The notes below the pieces were generated by a model that was given only the letters and a program-made list of their open reading frames with translations, was not told where the DNA came from and ran no database searches. 25,919 bases of DNA from Palsa-147 sp036513895 (GTDB lineage: Bacteria > Acidobacteriota > Terriglobia > Acidiferrales > UBA7541): positions 1 through 25,919 of the forward strand of contig DATBYF010000085.1 of NCBI GenBank assembly GCA_036513895.1. Reading direction: 5' to 3'. Shown in pieces: positions 1 to 9,300 of this stretch. The position numbers and the translations under genes are program-made. Every line of letters starts with the position of its first letter. Within the stretch, counting starts at the first letter, position 1.

Positions 1-679
1 CCTGATTCTGCTGACGCACATGCTGATGAACGGCAGCTGGCACATTTACCGTCGTGCCGAGAGCTGGAAGCGGCCCGCGGGGGACATGCGGATCGTGATA
101 CGAACTGCGAAGTTTGAGGCGGTGGCGTTCACGGTGCCTATCGCGGAGTTCCACACTGGCGAATCGCTGCGGCGGCGGCGCGTCTTCAACGAGCTTGGCC
201 CGCCGGTGCTTGCCGCGGAGTATGACGACGCAGAGATTCTGCGACGCCTGCGCAGCCGGCTGGAGCTGACAATTGGCGAGGCACTTCTCTCGCAATCGGT
301 TCTGGCCGGCGTTGGTAATGTATTCAAATCGGAAATCTGTTTCGCTTGCGGAGTGCATCCGTTTCGAGCGGTCGAGTCGTTGAGCATCGCTGAGCTTTCA
401 TGTCTGGTATCCACGGCGCGCAAATTTCTCATGTCCAACGTGACGGAAGCTTCCGAGGGCAAAGTCGCGATGTATACGGGATTTCGCCGAACGACGGGGC
501 GAATGGACCGCGAGGAAAGTCTTTGGGTATATGGAAGGCGCGGCAAACCTTGCCGTCGTTGCGGCGCTGCCATCGAATCGCGTAAGCAGGGGCTCGATGC
601 GCGCACGACTTTCTGGTGTCCGAACTGCCAAACGATCGAGTCCCCGGCCAAAGCACGCGTTGTTGGCGGGCGTCTATAG
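1..679 (+). CDS. Fpg/Nei-family DNA glycosylase / AP lyase (endonuclease VIII-like), 5' truncated by window edge
   Basis: Base-excision repair enzyme that removes oxidised bases and nicks the abasic site. The reading frame is open to the first base (LILLTH precedes the first Met at base 20), so the true start and the catalytic N-terminal Pro-Glu lie upstream and cannot be checked. Visible are the beta-sandwich end (THMLMNGSWHIYR), the helix-two-turn-helix region (GEALLSQSVLAGVGNVFKSE, bases about 278-337) typical of the family, and a C-terminal zinc finger, C-x2-C-x18-C-x2-C (Cys codons at 551, 560, 617, 626). The motif LWVYGRRGKPCRRCG fits actinobacterial/acidobacterial Nei-like proteins better than classical MutM. 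Its stop codon sits back to back with the stop of the convergent gene. Fpg versus Nei substrate preference cannot be settled without the N-terminus. Confidence 0.9.
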   Translation, partial: LILLTHMLMNGSWHIYRRAESWKRPAGDMRIVIRTAKFEAVAFTVPIAEFHTGESLRRRRVFNELGPPVLAAEYDDAEILRRLRSRLELTIGEALLSQSVLAGVGNVFKSEICFACGVHPFRAVESLSIAELSCLVSTARKFLMSNVTEASEGKVAMYTGFRRTTGRMDREESLWVYGRRGKPCRRCGAAIESRKQGLDARTTFWCPNCQTIESPAKARVVGGRL

Positions 680-1159
680 TTCTTTCACTTGCGGCAACGC
701 CGAGTGCGCGGCTTTGAGGCGCCACTGCTCGACGCTTTCTCTTTGCGATTCCGCGCGTGCTGCCAGTTGATCGAAATCGATGCCGTGCAAACGAGAATCG
801 TCTGGGGCGATTGCGCCGAGGGCACGCCACAGAGCCCACTTCCCGTGAATACCGAGCACTAGAAATTCCAAGGCTTCGAATGTGCCAAGTCCGAGCTTGC
901 CGTCGTGACCGAGTTTCAAGCGGCTGGCCTTCTCGCCGAGCCATCCAGCAAATTCCTTGAGGCCGCTGGAACCGGCGCCCACCCGGTCGGCGAGGTTCTG
1001 CAACACGCCCCGGTCGGCTTCGATCTCCACGAGCAGGGACGCGGCAAAATCTCCGAGCGGCTTGCCCGCGTAATCGTCGCGCATGGATTTGACAAGATCG
1101 ATTGCGTGCGCTGATCCTGCCAAATGGTCGTTTAGATAGGTGCCCAAGGAATCGGACAT
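674..1159 (-). CDS. Small all-helical protein of unknown function, possibly ferritin-like
   Basis: A 161-aa protein with no signal peptide or membrane segment. It reads as about four amphipathic helices: residues about 5-28, 33-58, 90-115 and 125-157. Acidic and His residues recur inside helices (LVEIEADRG; FEALEFLVLGIHGKW; RAESQRESVEQW), which resembles the layout of ferritin-like or DUF892-type four-helix proteins, but I do not see a clean paired ExxH iron motif, so metal binding is only a guess. The ATG is preceded by a usable Shine-Dalgarno (AAAGGTGG, about 8 nt upstream on the minus strand). It lies 57 nt downstream of the F420-dependent dehydrogenase on the same strand and could be co-transcribed with it. 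The C-terminus overlaps the glycosylase stop by 6 nt. Confidence 0.7.
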   Translation of the reverse strand: MSDSLGTYLNDHLAGSAHAIDLVKSMRDDYAGKPLGDFAASLLVEIEADRGVLQNLADRVGAGSSGLKEFAGWLGEKASRLKLGHDGKLGLGTFEALEFLVLGIHGKWALWRALGAIAPDDSRLHGIDFDQLAARAESQRESVEQWRLKAAHSALPQVKEL

Positions 1160-1216
1160 GTGCGGCCACCTTTCACAGCGGTTATAACGCGACAGGCAAG
1201 AATCGCGCGCCGGGAG

Positions 1217-2395
1217 CTACCCACGGATGCGCGGGATCACGTTTTTTCCGTAAAATTCGATGACTTTTAGTTGGTCTTGCTGTCCAGAGTGAATGTTTAC
1301 CATCGTGGCGCCGCTTGAGAAGAGTTTGTTTACTGCCTCGATATGGACGCCTGGATCGGTGCTGATCGGCCACTCGCCATAAACTTTTTCGAGTGGAATC
1401 TCTTTGTCGGCACGCTCGTGAATCGTCTTGGGGTCGCGGATGTTGTAGTAGGGATTCCAAGCTTTCGGGCCAAAGCGCCAAAGCTCGGCAGCCTGCTCTG
1501 CTACGTTTTTATCGCCTACGACTACGTACTGTTCGATAAGAACGGGGAGTTGCGCGGGATCCTTGCCTGAGTCCTTCACACCTTGTTCGAACTCGGCTTT
1601 ATGTTCCTTCCAAGTTTTTGGATCCGTCACAAGGCCATCGCCATACTTGCCGGCGCGGTGCATAGCCTTCGGACCGTTCCCTGCCATTAGCAATGGAATC
1701 GGTTCTTGTGGCAGGTCGTAGATGCGCGCATTGACGTTGAAATACTTGCCCTGATGCTCGACTTGGCCGCCTTTCCAGAGGCGGCGAATCACTTCGGTCG
1801 CTTCGATCAATCGCTCCGAGCGCTCAGTCCATTTGCCCCAATTTCCTGTAGCGGCCTGCTCGTTCAGCGCCTCGCCCGAGCCGACGCCGAGAAAAATTCT
1901 TCCAGGATAGAGTAGGGCGAGAGTGGCGAAGCCTTCGGCGACTACGGCAGGATTGTAGCGATAGGTGGGGCAGGTGACCGTGGTACCCATTCGCAAGCGG
2001 CTAGTTTTCTGCCCGAGAGCGCCCATAGTGACCCATGCCATGCCGGCGTGGGCTTCATTGTCTTGCCAAGGTTGAAGGTGGTCGCTGGTGGCGACGAAAT
2101 CGAATCCGGCTTCTTCCGCGGCGATACCGAAACGAACGAGGTCCGGTGCTGCGAATTGCTCGCTCGGGAGCATGACGCCGATGGAACGTTTGGTGTCAGG
2201 AGCCGGCACGCAAGCTGGGCTCTTTTTAGCAAAGGTGGATCTGACCCCACTCGGGATCGCGGCCATGGCCAGTAGAGTTCCGGCGGACTTCAACACACGG
2301 CGACGGTCGCTGAATTGGGCAATTGATACTACCTTCGAGTCGAGCTTGCGGTCAGGAATTACGGACTCATAGGGCATTTCAGGTTTGAAAGGCAT
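1217..2395 (-). CDS. Tat-exported LLM-class F420-dependent dehydrogenase (FGD2-like family)
   Basis: A 392-aa TIM-barrel flavin/F420 oxidoreductase of the luciferase-like superfamily. A twin-arginine signal begins at about residue 31 (RRRVLKSAG) followed by a hydrophobic stretch ending near residue 56, so the enzyme is probably exported by Tat, as in the family known as TAT-translocated F420-dependent dehydrogenase (FGD2/fHMAD type). The SDHLQPW motif (residues 104-110) matches the active-site His segment of F420-dependent glucose-6-phosphate dehydrogenases. Further family marks are GVGSGEALNE and GNGPKAMHRAGKYGDG. The physiological substrate is unknown; F420 and not FMN is inferred from family resemblance. 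The start at 2395 lacks a visible Shine-Dalgarno and a second Met lies at residue 7, so the N-terminus is uncertain by a few residues; the Tat region is unaffected. Confidence 0.88.
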   Translation of the reverse strand: MPFKPEMPYESVIPDRKLDSKVVSIAQFSDRRRVLKSAGTLLAMAAIPSGVRSTFAKKSPACVPAPDTKRSIGVMLPSEQFAAPDLVRFGIAAEEAGFDFVATSDHLQPWQDNEAHAGMAWVTMGALGQKTSRLRMGTTVTCPTYRYNPAVVAEGFATLALLYPGRIFLGVGSGEALNEQAATGNWGKWTERSERLIEATEVIRRLWKGGQVEHQGKYFNVNARIYDLPQEPIPLLMAGNGPKAMHRAGKYGDGLVTDPKTWKEHKAEFEQGVKDSGKDPAQLPVLIEQYVVVGDKNVAEQAAELWRFGPKAWNPYYNIRDPKTIHERADKEIPLEKVYGEWPISTDPGVHIEAVNKLFSSGATMVNIHSGQQDQLKVIEFYGKNVIPRIRG

Positions 2396-2562
2396 AAGAC
2401 AAAAACAGTAAGGGGTGATCGCGGATGCTTGAATCGGGGGAAGCCTGTAATTCGATAGAATAATACTGTGACGAATCTGCTTGGGGCGGTCCGAGCAGGT
2501 GGCGCAAAGCTACGCATTTCGTTCACATTGTCGCCGATAGGGATTTGACGCATCGAACATGT

Positions 2563-3207
2563 ATGGCCAAGAAAATTCCCGGCAATCCAGATGATCCCGC
2601 ACAGAAAAAAATCCCTTCTACCCATACTCTTGAAGGGCTCGAGAAAATTTCCAAGGACTGCAAGGCGTGCGATCTGTGGAAGCGCGCCACGCAGACGGTT
2701 TTCGGTGAAGGCGAATCGAATTCGAAAGTAATGTTCGTAGGCGAAGTTCCCGGCGATCAGGAGGACCGCGCGGGGAAGCCGTTCGTCGGACCAGCAGGCA
2801 ATCTGCTGAACAAGGCGCTGGCCGAAGCCGGGATCGTTCGTAGCAAGGTTTACATCACGAATGCGGTGAAGCACTTCAAATGGGAGCCACGAGGGAAGCG
2901 GCGCATCCATAAAAAGCCTAATTCGGCGGAGATTGCGGCGTGCCGGCCGTGGCTGGATGCTGAAATCGCAACGATTCGGCCAAAAATAATCGTTTGTTTG
3001 GGTGCGACGGCCTCGCAAGCCTTATTGGGAAAGGCTTTTCGCGTCACTCAGCATCGGGGAGAATTCATTGAATCTTCGCTTGCCCCGTATGTGGCGGCAA
3101 CCATTCATCCCTCCGCGATCTTGCGCGCGCCCACTGATGCCGAACGCGAAGAAGAGATGAAACGATTTGTGGCAGATCTTAAGAAAATTGCGAAAATCAT
3201 TACCTGA
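2563..3207 (+). CDS. UdgX-type uracil-DNA glycosylase (family 4-like, Fe-S)
   Basis: Removes uracil from DNA; UdgX proteins characteristically become covalently attached to the abasic product through a histidine in an added loop. Counting from the ATG at 2563 (214 aa), motif A is GEVPGDQED (60-68), the diagnostic loop is KRRIH (112-116) with the reactive His at 116, and motif B is HPSAILR (182-188). Cys33, Cys36, Cys127 and Cys145 match the 4Fe-4S ligands of family 4 UDGs. The known mycobacterial enzyme has GEQPGDQED, so the third residue of motif A differs here. A TTG at 2545 would add six residues and has AGGG a few bases upstream; the ATG has no clear Shine-Dalgarno, so either start is possible. 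The DUF72 gene follows after 56 nt, probably on the same transcript. Confidence 0.92.
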   Translation: MAKKIPGNPDDPAQKKIPSTHTLEGLEKISKDCKACDLWKRATQTVFGEGESNSKVMFVGEVPGDQEDRAGKPFVGPAGNLLNKALAEAGIVRSKVYITNAVKHFKWEPRGKRRIHKKPNSAEIAACRPWLDAEIATIRPKIIVCLGATASQALLGKAFRVTQHRGEFIESSLAPYVAATIHPSAILRAPTDAEREEEMKRFVADLKKIAKIIT

Positions 3208-3263
3208 TCCGTGGCCGTGGTATACCGCGCGGGGTCGGAGATCTTAAACGTCGAGTGAAATAA

Positions 3264-4163
3264 ATGCCAAACTTGGGAACGGTACGTATCGGAATTTCCG
3301 GATGGACGTATGCGCCGTGGCGCGGAAAATTCTATCCAGAGAAGCTGGCGCATCACCGCGAGTTGGCGCATGCCGCCAATACTTTCAACTCGATCGAAAT
3401 CAACGGCACATTTTATTCTTTGCAGCGGCCCGAAAGCTTCGCGAAATGGGCCGCGGAGACGCCGGACGATTTCGTTTTTTCGGTAAAGGCTCCTCGCTTC
3501 ATCACTCATATCAAGCGCCTAAAAGATGCAAAACCGCCTGTGGCCAATTTTCTGGCTTCCGGTCTGCTGCGACTTGGACCGAAGTTGGGGCCGATTTTAT
3601 GGCAACTTCCGCCGAATTTTAAGTTTGATTTCCCACGACTGGAAACATTTCTGAAAATGCTTCCGCACGATACCGAATCGGCCGTTGCGCTGTCCCGGCG
3701 CCACGATAAGCGAGTGAGCGGCAGGGCGTGGATGAAGACCGACGCGCACCGGCCACTAAGGCACGCGATTGAGATTCGACACGCAAGCTTCGCCGTGCCG
3801 GAATTTATCGAGTTGCTGCGCGCGAATGATGTGGCGCTCGTTTGCGCGGATACGGTTGAATGGCCGCGGTTAATGGACGTTACCTCGGATTTCGTCTATT
3901 GCCGCTTACATGGCTCGGAAGAGCTATATGCCAGCGGCTACGACGCGGAGTCGCTTGACGCGTGGGCTACTCGCGTTGACGGGTGGGCTAGAGGCGACGA
4001 GCCGGTTGACGCCGAGCGTGTGATCAAGAGTAGTTCGTCGCAGAAAGGGCCGCGGGATGTTTTCGTCTATTTTGATAATGATGCGAAGGTGAGGGCGCCG
4101 GTTGACGCGCAGGGATTGATGGCGCGCGTTGAGAAACTAGCGAAGCAATCCTCTAAAAAGTAA
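3264..4163 (+). CDS. DUF72 / YecE-like TIM-barrel protein
   Basis: A 299-aa cytosolic protein of the DUF72 family (YecE in E. coli), with no established reaction. Family marks in order are the N-terminal strand IGISGWTYAPWRGKFYP (about residues 9-25), FNSIEINGTFYSLQ (about 41-54), FSVKAPRFITHIKRL (about 72-86), IEIRHASF (about 168-175), CRLHGSEELYASGY (about 213-226) and VFVYFDND near the C-terminus. Length is slightly above the usual 240-280 residues. The ATG is preceded by only a weak GAG-containing ribosome site. It follows the UdgX gene by 56 nt; co-location with two DNA glycosylases is suggestive of a repair link but this is context only. Confidence 0.9.
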   Translation: MPNLGTVRIGISGWTYAPWRGKFYPEKLAHHRELAHAANTFNSIEINGTFYSLQRPESFAKWAAETPDDFVFSVKAPRFITHIKRLKDAKPPVANFLASGLLRLGPKLGPILWQLPPNFKFDFPRLETFLKMLPHDTESAVALSRRHDKRVSGRAWMKTDAHRPLRHAIEIRHASFAVPEFIELLRANDVALVCADTVEWPRLMDVTSDFVYCRLHGSEELYASGYDAESLDAWATRVDGWARGDEPVDAERVIKSSSSQKGPRDVFVYFDNDAKVRAPVDAQGLMARVEKLAKQSSKK

Positions 4164-4296
4164 AAACGAAATAAGCACTGCAATTGACGAACATGAAGAC
4201 AGTCTTTCCTGATCTGGTAAGCTGCCTTCTGTAAGTGCCAGCAGGACCGAATTCCGCACGTTGGCAGGTGCGACAGTCTTGCGTACGTACCTCGAG

Positions 4297-4304
4297 AGGA
4301 GGAG
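4297..4304 (+). promoter_or_regulatory. Strong Shine-Dalgarno fixing the glgE start
   Basis: AGGAGGAG lies 10 nt upstream of the ATG at 4315. The in-frame TTG at 4261 would add 18 arginine-rich residues that do not belong to the known GlgE N-terminal domain, so the ATG at 4315 is the better start. Confidence 0.65.
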
Positions 4305-4314
4305 ATTCCGGCGA

Positions 4315-6273
4315 ATGGTGGAGCAGCGGATGGACGGACGGCACCGCGTGGTGATCGAACGGGTCGTGCCGGAAATCGATTGCGGAATGTTTGCCATCAA
4401 GCGCGTTGTTGGAGAAACGGTCGTCGTGGAAGCTGATGTGTTTGCAGAGGGGCACGATCTGGTGGCCTGCCAAATCCTTTATTGGGAGGATAAGAAGAAA
4501 TTTCGAGCAGTGCCGATGAAGCCGCTCGGCAACGATCGTTGGCGCGGCGAGTTTAGCGTCGAGAGGCTTGGGCGGTATCAGTACACCGTGGAAGGCTGGA
4601 TCGATCGGTTCGAAACCTGGCGTGGCCGGCTGGAAAAACAAATCGCCGCGGAACAAGACGTCCATGTTGAGCTACTCATGGGAGCAAAGCTGATTGAGGA
4701 AGCGGCTGCGCTGGCGACGGGCGATGACGCTGAGTTTCTTCGTAAATGGGCAATGAGGTTGCGAGCTGCCGCGGCCAAGCCGGAAGGCGCAGCGATTGCG
4801 CTCGAAAAAGCGGCTCTCGAAATTATTCAACGATATCCTGTGCATCACCTGCCGAGCCGATACGAGAAGGAATTGAATGTCACCGTTGATCGCGAAAAGG
4901 CGCGCTTCTCGACATGGTACGAAGTATTTCCGCGATCGTGCTCGACTCAAGCTGGGCGCCATGGAACTTTCCGCGACTGTGGGCAATGGCTTCCCTATAT
5001 CGCGTCCATGGGCTTCGACGTGGTTTATTTGCCGCCGATTCATCCCATCGGGCGCATGTTTCGAAAAGGGAAGAACAATTCGACGACGCCGCTCGCAACG
5101 GACGTCGGCAGCCCCTGGGCCATCGGATCAAAGGAAGGCGGCCATAAGTCGGTCCAAGCCGAACTCGGCACGCTGGAAGACTTCGAGCAGTTCCTCACCG
5201 AAGCCAAAAAGAATGGGCTTGAGGTAGCGCTCGATATCGCACTTCAGTGCGCGCCGGATCATCCGTATGTGCGCCAACATCCGGAGTGGTTCCGCATGCG
5301 GCCGGACGGGACCATACAATACGCGGAGAATCCGCCGAAAAAGTATCAGGATATTTATCCGCTCGATTTTGAAAGCGCGGATTGGCAGACGCTGTGGGAA
5401 GAATCGAAAAGCATCTTCGATTTCTGGATCGATGAAGGCGTGCGGATTTTTCGCGTCGACAATCCCCACACCAAGCCTCTTTCGTTTTGGCAATGGTTGA
5501 TCGGCGCGATTAAGAAAGAGCATCCGGATGTGCTATTCCTTGCCGAGGCGTTCACGAGGCCGCGCGTGATGTACCGGCTGGCCAAATTAGGTTTTTCGCA
5601 ATCCTATACCTATTTCACGTGGCGAAATACGAAGCAGGAACTCACGGAATATTTTACCGAGCTCACGCAGACGGATGTGCGCGAGTTTTTCCGTCCAAAT
5701 CTGTGGCCGAACACTCCGGACATTCTCTCGGAATTTCTTCAATTCGGCGGAAGGCCTGCATTTATGGTTCGGCTCATTCTGGCGGCCACGCTGGGGTCGA
5801 GCTATGGGATCTACGGTCCCGCATTCGAGCTGTGTGAAAATGTGCCGATTAAGTCCGGGAGCGAAGAATATTTAAATTCCGAGAAATATGAACTCAAAAG
5901 CCGCGATCTAGATTCCTCCACGAGCCTGAAGACTTTGATCTCTCGCGTAAACCGCATCCGCAAGGAAAACCCGGCGTTGCAAAGCAATCGCAACCTGCAC
6001 TTTCACAGGACGGATAACGCGTCACTGATTTGCTACAGCAAGACGACCGATGATTTCTCCAATGTAATTGTAGTGGTCGTAAATCTTGATTGCTTTAACG
6101 TTCAGAGGGGTTTTGTCTATCTCGATCTCGATTCAATAGGTCTCGATGCCGATCATCCATTCGAAGTTCAGGATTTGCTCGGAGAAGCACGATATTCATG
6201 GAGCGGTTCGCGAAATTACGTTGAACTGACTCCGGAAAGGCTTCCGGCGCATATCCTGCGCGTGAGCCAATGA
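4315..6273 (+). CDS. glgE: Alpha-1,4-glucan:maltose-1-phosphate maltosyltransferase
   Basis: Transfers maltosyl units from alpha-maltose-1-phosphate onto alpha-1,4-glucan chains in the cytosol, the polymerising step of the GlgE pathway. The 652-aa length from this ATG is usual for the family. The N-terminal beta-sandwich domain starts RVVIERVVPEIDCG; the GH13_3 barrel carries the nucleophile Asp382 (FRVDNPHTKP), the general acid/base Glu411 (LAEAFTRP) and the third acidic residue Asp469 (WPNTPDIL). The 29-residue spacing between nucleophile and acid/base agrees with the well-studied Streptomyces enzyme. It is followed after 85 nt by the treS-maltokinase fusion that supplies its donor. A short inverted repeat begins at its stop codon. 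No frameshift or missing catalytic residue is seen. Confidence 0.96.
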   Translation: MVEQRMDGRHRVVIERVVPEIDCGMFAIKRVVGETVVVEADVFAEGHDLVACQILYWEDKKKFRAVPMKPLGNDRWRGEFSVERLGRYQYTVEGWIDRFETWRGRLEKQIAAEQDVHVELLMGAKLIEEAAALATGDDAEFLRKWAMRLRAAAAKPEGAAIALEKAALEIIQRYPVHHLPSRYEKELNVTVDREKARFSTWYEVFPRSCSTQAGRHGTFRDCGQWLPYIASMGFDVVYLPPIHPIGRMFRKGKNNSTTPLATDVGSPWAIGSKEGGHKSVQAELGTLEDFEQFLTEAKKNGLEVALDIALQCAPDHPYVRQHPEWFRMRPDGTIQYAENPPKKYQDIYPLDFESADWQTLWEESKSIFDFWIDEGVRIFRVDNPHTKPLSFWQWLIGAIKKEHPDVLFLAEAFTRPRVMYRLAKLGFSQSYTYFTWRNTKQELTEYFTELTQTDVREFFRPNLWPNTPDILSEFLQFGGRPAFMVRLILAATLGSSYGIYGPAFELCENVPIKSGSEEYLNSEKYELKSRDLDSSTSLKTLISRVNRIRKENPALQSNRNLHFHRTDNASLICYSKTTDDFSNVIVVVVNLDCFNVQRGFVYLDLDSIGLDADHPFEVQDLLGEARYSWSGSRNYVELTPERLPAHILRVSQ

Positions 6274-6291
6274 ATTCGAATGAATCGAATT
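6273..6291 (+). other. AT-rich inverted repeat in the glgE-treS gap
   Basis: AATTCGA (6273-6279), 5-nt loop, TCGAATT (6285-6291): a perfect 7-bp stem beginning on the last base of the glgE stop codon. No T-run follows, so it is a poor intrinsic terminator; it may be an mRNA-stability or processing hairpin, or chance. Confidence 0.35.
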
Positions 6292-6358
6292 TGGATTATC
6301 CGGCATGCAGTTACTGGTTTGAATTAGCAGCGGTATTTGAGATGCGGAGATAAGCGAA

Positions 6359-9300
6359 GTGCCCAAACAGCCCAGCAGCGCATCCGATCCTCTCTGGTAC
6401 AAAGACGCAATCGTCTACGAGCTGCACGTCCGCGCATTCAAAGACAGCAACGGCGATGGCATCGGTGATTTTGGCGGCCTAATTCAGAAGATGGATTATC
6501 TTCAGGATCTTGGGGTCACATGTCTGTGGTTGTTGCCCTTCTTCTCCTCGCCGCTCAAGGACGATGGCTACGACATCGCGGACTATCTAAACGTCCATCC
6601 GATGTACGGAACCATTGACGATTTTCGCGCATTTCTGGCAGCAGCTCACGAGCGCGGCCTACAAGTGATGATCGAGTTGGTCGTGAATCACACGTCCGAT
6701 CAGCATCCGTGGTTTCAGGCAGCGCGCCAAGCCCCACGCGGATCGCCGGAACGTGATTTTTATGTTTGGAGCGATACGGAAGATAAGTACAACGGCGTTC
6801 GAATCATTTTCTCGGATACCGAAAGATCCAATTGGACATGGGATCCCATCGCCAAACAGTTTTATTGGCACCGGTTTTTCTCGCATCAGCCGGATTTGAA
6901 TTACGACAATCCGCGCGTCGTCGAAGAAGTGGTCAAGGTGATGCGCTACTGGCTGGATATGGGAGTTGATGCGCTGCGCGTGGATGCCATCCCTTACCTT
7001 GTGGAACGTGAGGGAACCAGTTGCGAAAATCTCCCCGAAACTCACGCCGTGATTAAGACATTGCGGCGCGAGATTGACGCCAATTATTCAGGGCGCGTCC
7101 TTTTCGCAGAAGCGAATCAGTGGCCTACCGACGTGCGTCCTTACTTCGGCAACGGCGATGAATGCCACATGGCATTTCATTTTCCGCTGATGCCGCGCAT
7201 TTACATGGCCCTGCGGCAGGAAGACCGGCTGCCGATCACCGACATCATCGCGCAAACTCCCAGCATTCCGGATACGTGCCAGTGGGGGCTTTTTCTGCGA
7301 AATCACGATGAGCTGACGCTGGAAATGGTCACCAACGATGAGCGCGACTACATGTACATCGCCTATAGCGCGGATCCGAGAATGCGCGTCAATCTTGGCA
7401 TCCGCCGCCGGCTGGCTCCGCTCGTCGACAATAATCGCAGGCGAATCGAACTCCTGAATAGTCTCCTCCTTTCCTTTCCCGGGACGCCGATCCTTTACTA
7501 TGGCGACGAAATCGGAATGGGAGACAACATTTACCTCGGCGACCGCAATGGTGTTCGCACTCCGATGCAGTGGAACGCGGACCGCAATGCGGGTTTCTCT
7601 TCGGCCACGCCGGCGCGCTTATATAGCCCAGTCATCATGGATCCCGTCTGGGGGTATGAATCGATCAACGTAGAGGCGCAGCAGGGCGATCCGTCTTCGC
7701 TTCTTAATTGGATGCGAAATATGATCGCGTTGAGAAAACTTTTCGGGGTATTCGGGCGCGGCGGAATCGAGTTTTTCGATCCGTCGAACCGCAAAGTTCT
7801 CGCTTATCTGCGGACGGATGGAGACGAAAAAGTACTTTGCATCGCTAATCTTTCTCGCTTCGCCCAGCCTGTCGATCTTGACCTCTCGAAATTGGAGGGC
7901 ATGGTTCCCGTAGAAATGCTGGGATATGTAGAGTTTCCGGTCATCGATCGGCAGCCCTACCGTTTTACTTTAGCTCCATACAGTTTTCTGTGGCTGGAAC
8001 TTCAGCAGAGAGGCGACACAGCGGCAGCAGCGGCCGAGGAACTTGCTGAGCGCGCGCCGATAAATGTTACCAGTGGGTGGGACAGCATTTGCGAAGGCCT
8101 GGGCCGCCAGCGACTTGAGAGTGTGCACCTGCCCGAGTTTCTTCCGAAGCAACGCTGGTTTGGAGGAAAGTCGCATCGCATTCAGTCGACGCGCATCGTC
8201 AATTGGATTTTGTTAGATGAGCCGCAATTCGCATTGCTGATGGTTGAAGTCCAATTCGATGCTGGAAATCCCGCGATATACGTAGTGCCGCTGGCGATGG
8301 CTTTCGGAGAAGACGCGAACGAGCTTCTGCATAGTTCGCCCAATGCCATCGTGGCGTCGGTGGTATCGGCAAAGGTATCCGGGGTGTTATACGACGGAGT
8401 TTTTAACGACAATTTCTCCCTTAAGTTGCTTTCACTGATCGAAAATTCGCGGGATCTGCCCGCGCATCACGGTAGCGTGCGAGGTGAACGCGGCAAGGCC
8501 TATCAGGACATCCTCGGATCGGCGGGGATGCCATTACCTGTGCGGCGCGGCTCGGCGGAGCAGAGCAATACCTCGATCGTATTCGGCGACCGTTTCATAC
8601 TGAAGCTGTTTCGCCACGAAGAGCCGGGGCTAAATCCGGATGCCGAGATTGGACGATTTCTCACTGAGAAAACAACGTTCGATCGAATTCCACCTTTCGC
8701 TGGTTCCATAGAATCAAAGCATTCGGATGAATCCGAAACCGCGACTTTGGCGATGCTGCAAGGCCTGGTGGCCAATGAGGGAGACGGTTGGAAATGGACT
8801 GTCGAAGAGCTAGATCGCTATTTTGAGGCTTGCGCTCCACTTCGATTTCCGGAAAATGCGAGCGATGCGCTGGGGGATCCGCTGGAGCTCTCGGAGCGCC
8901 CCGTGTCTCAGTTGGCTAAGGATAATCTTGGTATTTATCTCGACGCGGCGGCGACGCTTGGACGGCGTACAGCAGAATTGCACCTCGCGCTGGCGTCACG
9001 TCCGGATGATCCGGCTTTTGCGCCCGAACCGTTCACCGCGGAAGACTTTCAAGCTTTGGTTGTCGACTTTCGGCAGCATGCCTCTCAAGTCCTGGACTTG
9101 CTGAAAGAGCGTGTATCGTATTTGCCGGATGAAGTCGTCGAAATAGCGGCCGCGGTGCTAAGCCGGCGCCGCCGTATTCTGGAGCATTTCGGGACCTTGG
9201 GCTTGAATGGATTCGAGACTCAGCGAATTCGAATTCATGGTGACTACCATCTGGGGCAGGTCCTAAGAGCAAAAACCGATTTCGTCATCCTGGATCTCGA

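Noticed and set aside
429..1169. 246-aa minus-strand open frame rich in Arg and Pro
   Set aside because: Overlaps two better-supported genes (glycosylase and helical protein) in other frames, has biased Arg-rich composition and no recognisable domain.
2396..2544. Divergent promoter between the F420 enzyme and UdgX
   Set aside because: A TTGAAT and a TAGAAT are present but about 21 nt apart; spacing is too long for a supported call.
4164..4296. Promoter for the glgE operon (TTGACG at about 4184)
   Set aside because: No acceptable -10 element at 16-18 nt; not reported as a feature.
4261..4314. TTG start extending GlgE by 18 residues
   Set aside because: The ATG at 4315 has a strong AGGAGGAG site 10 nt upstream and the added residues do not fit the family N-terminus.
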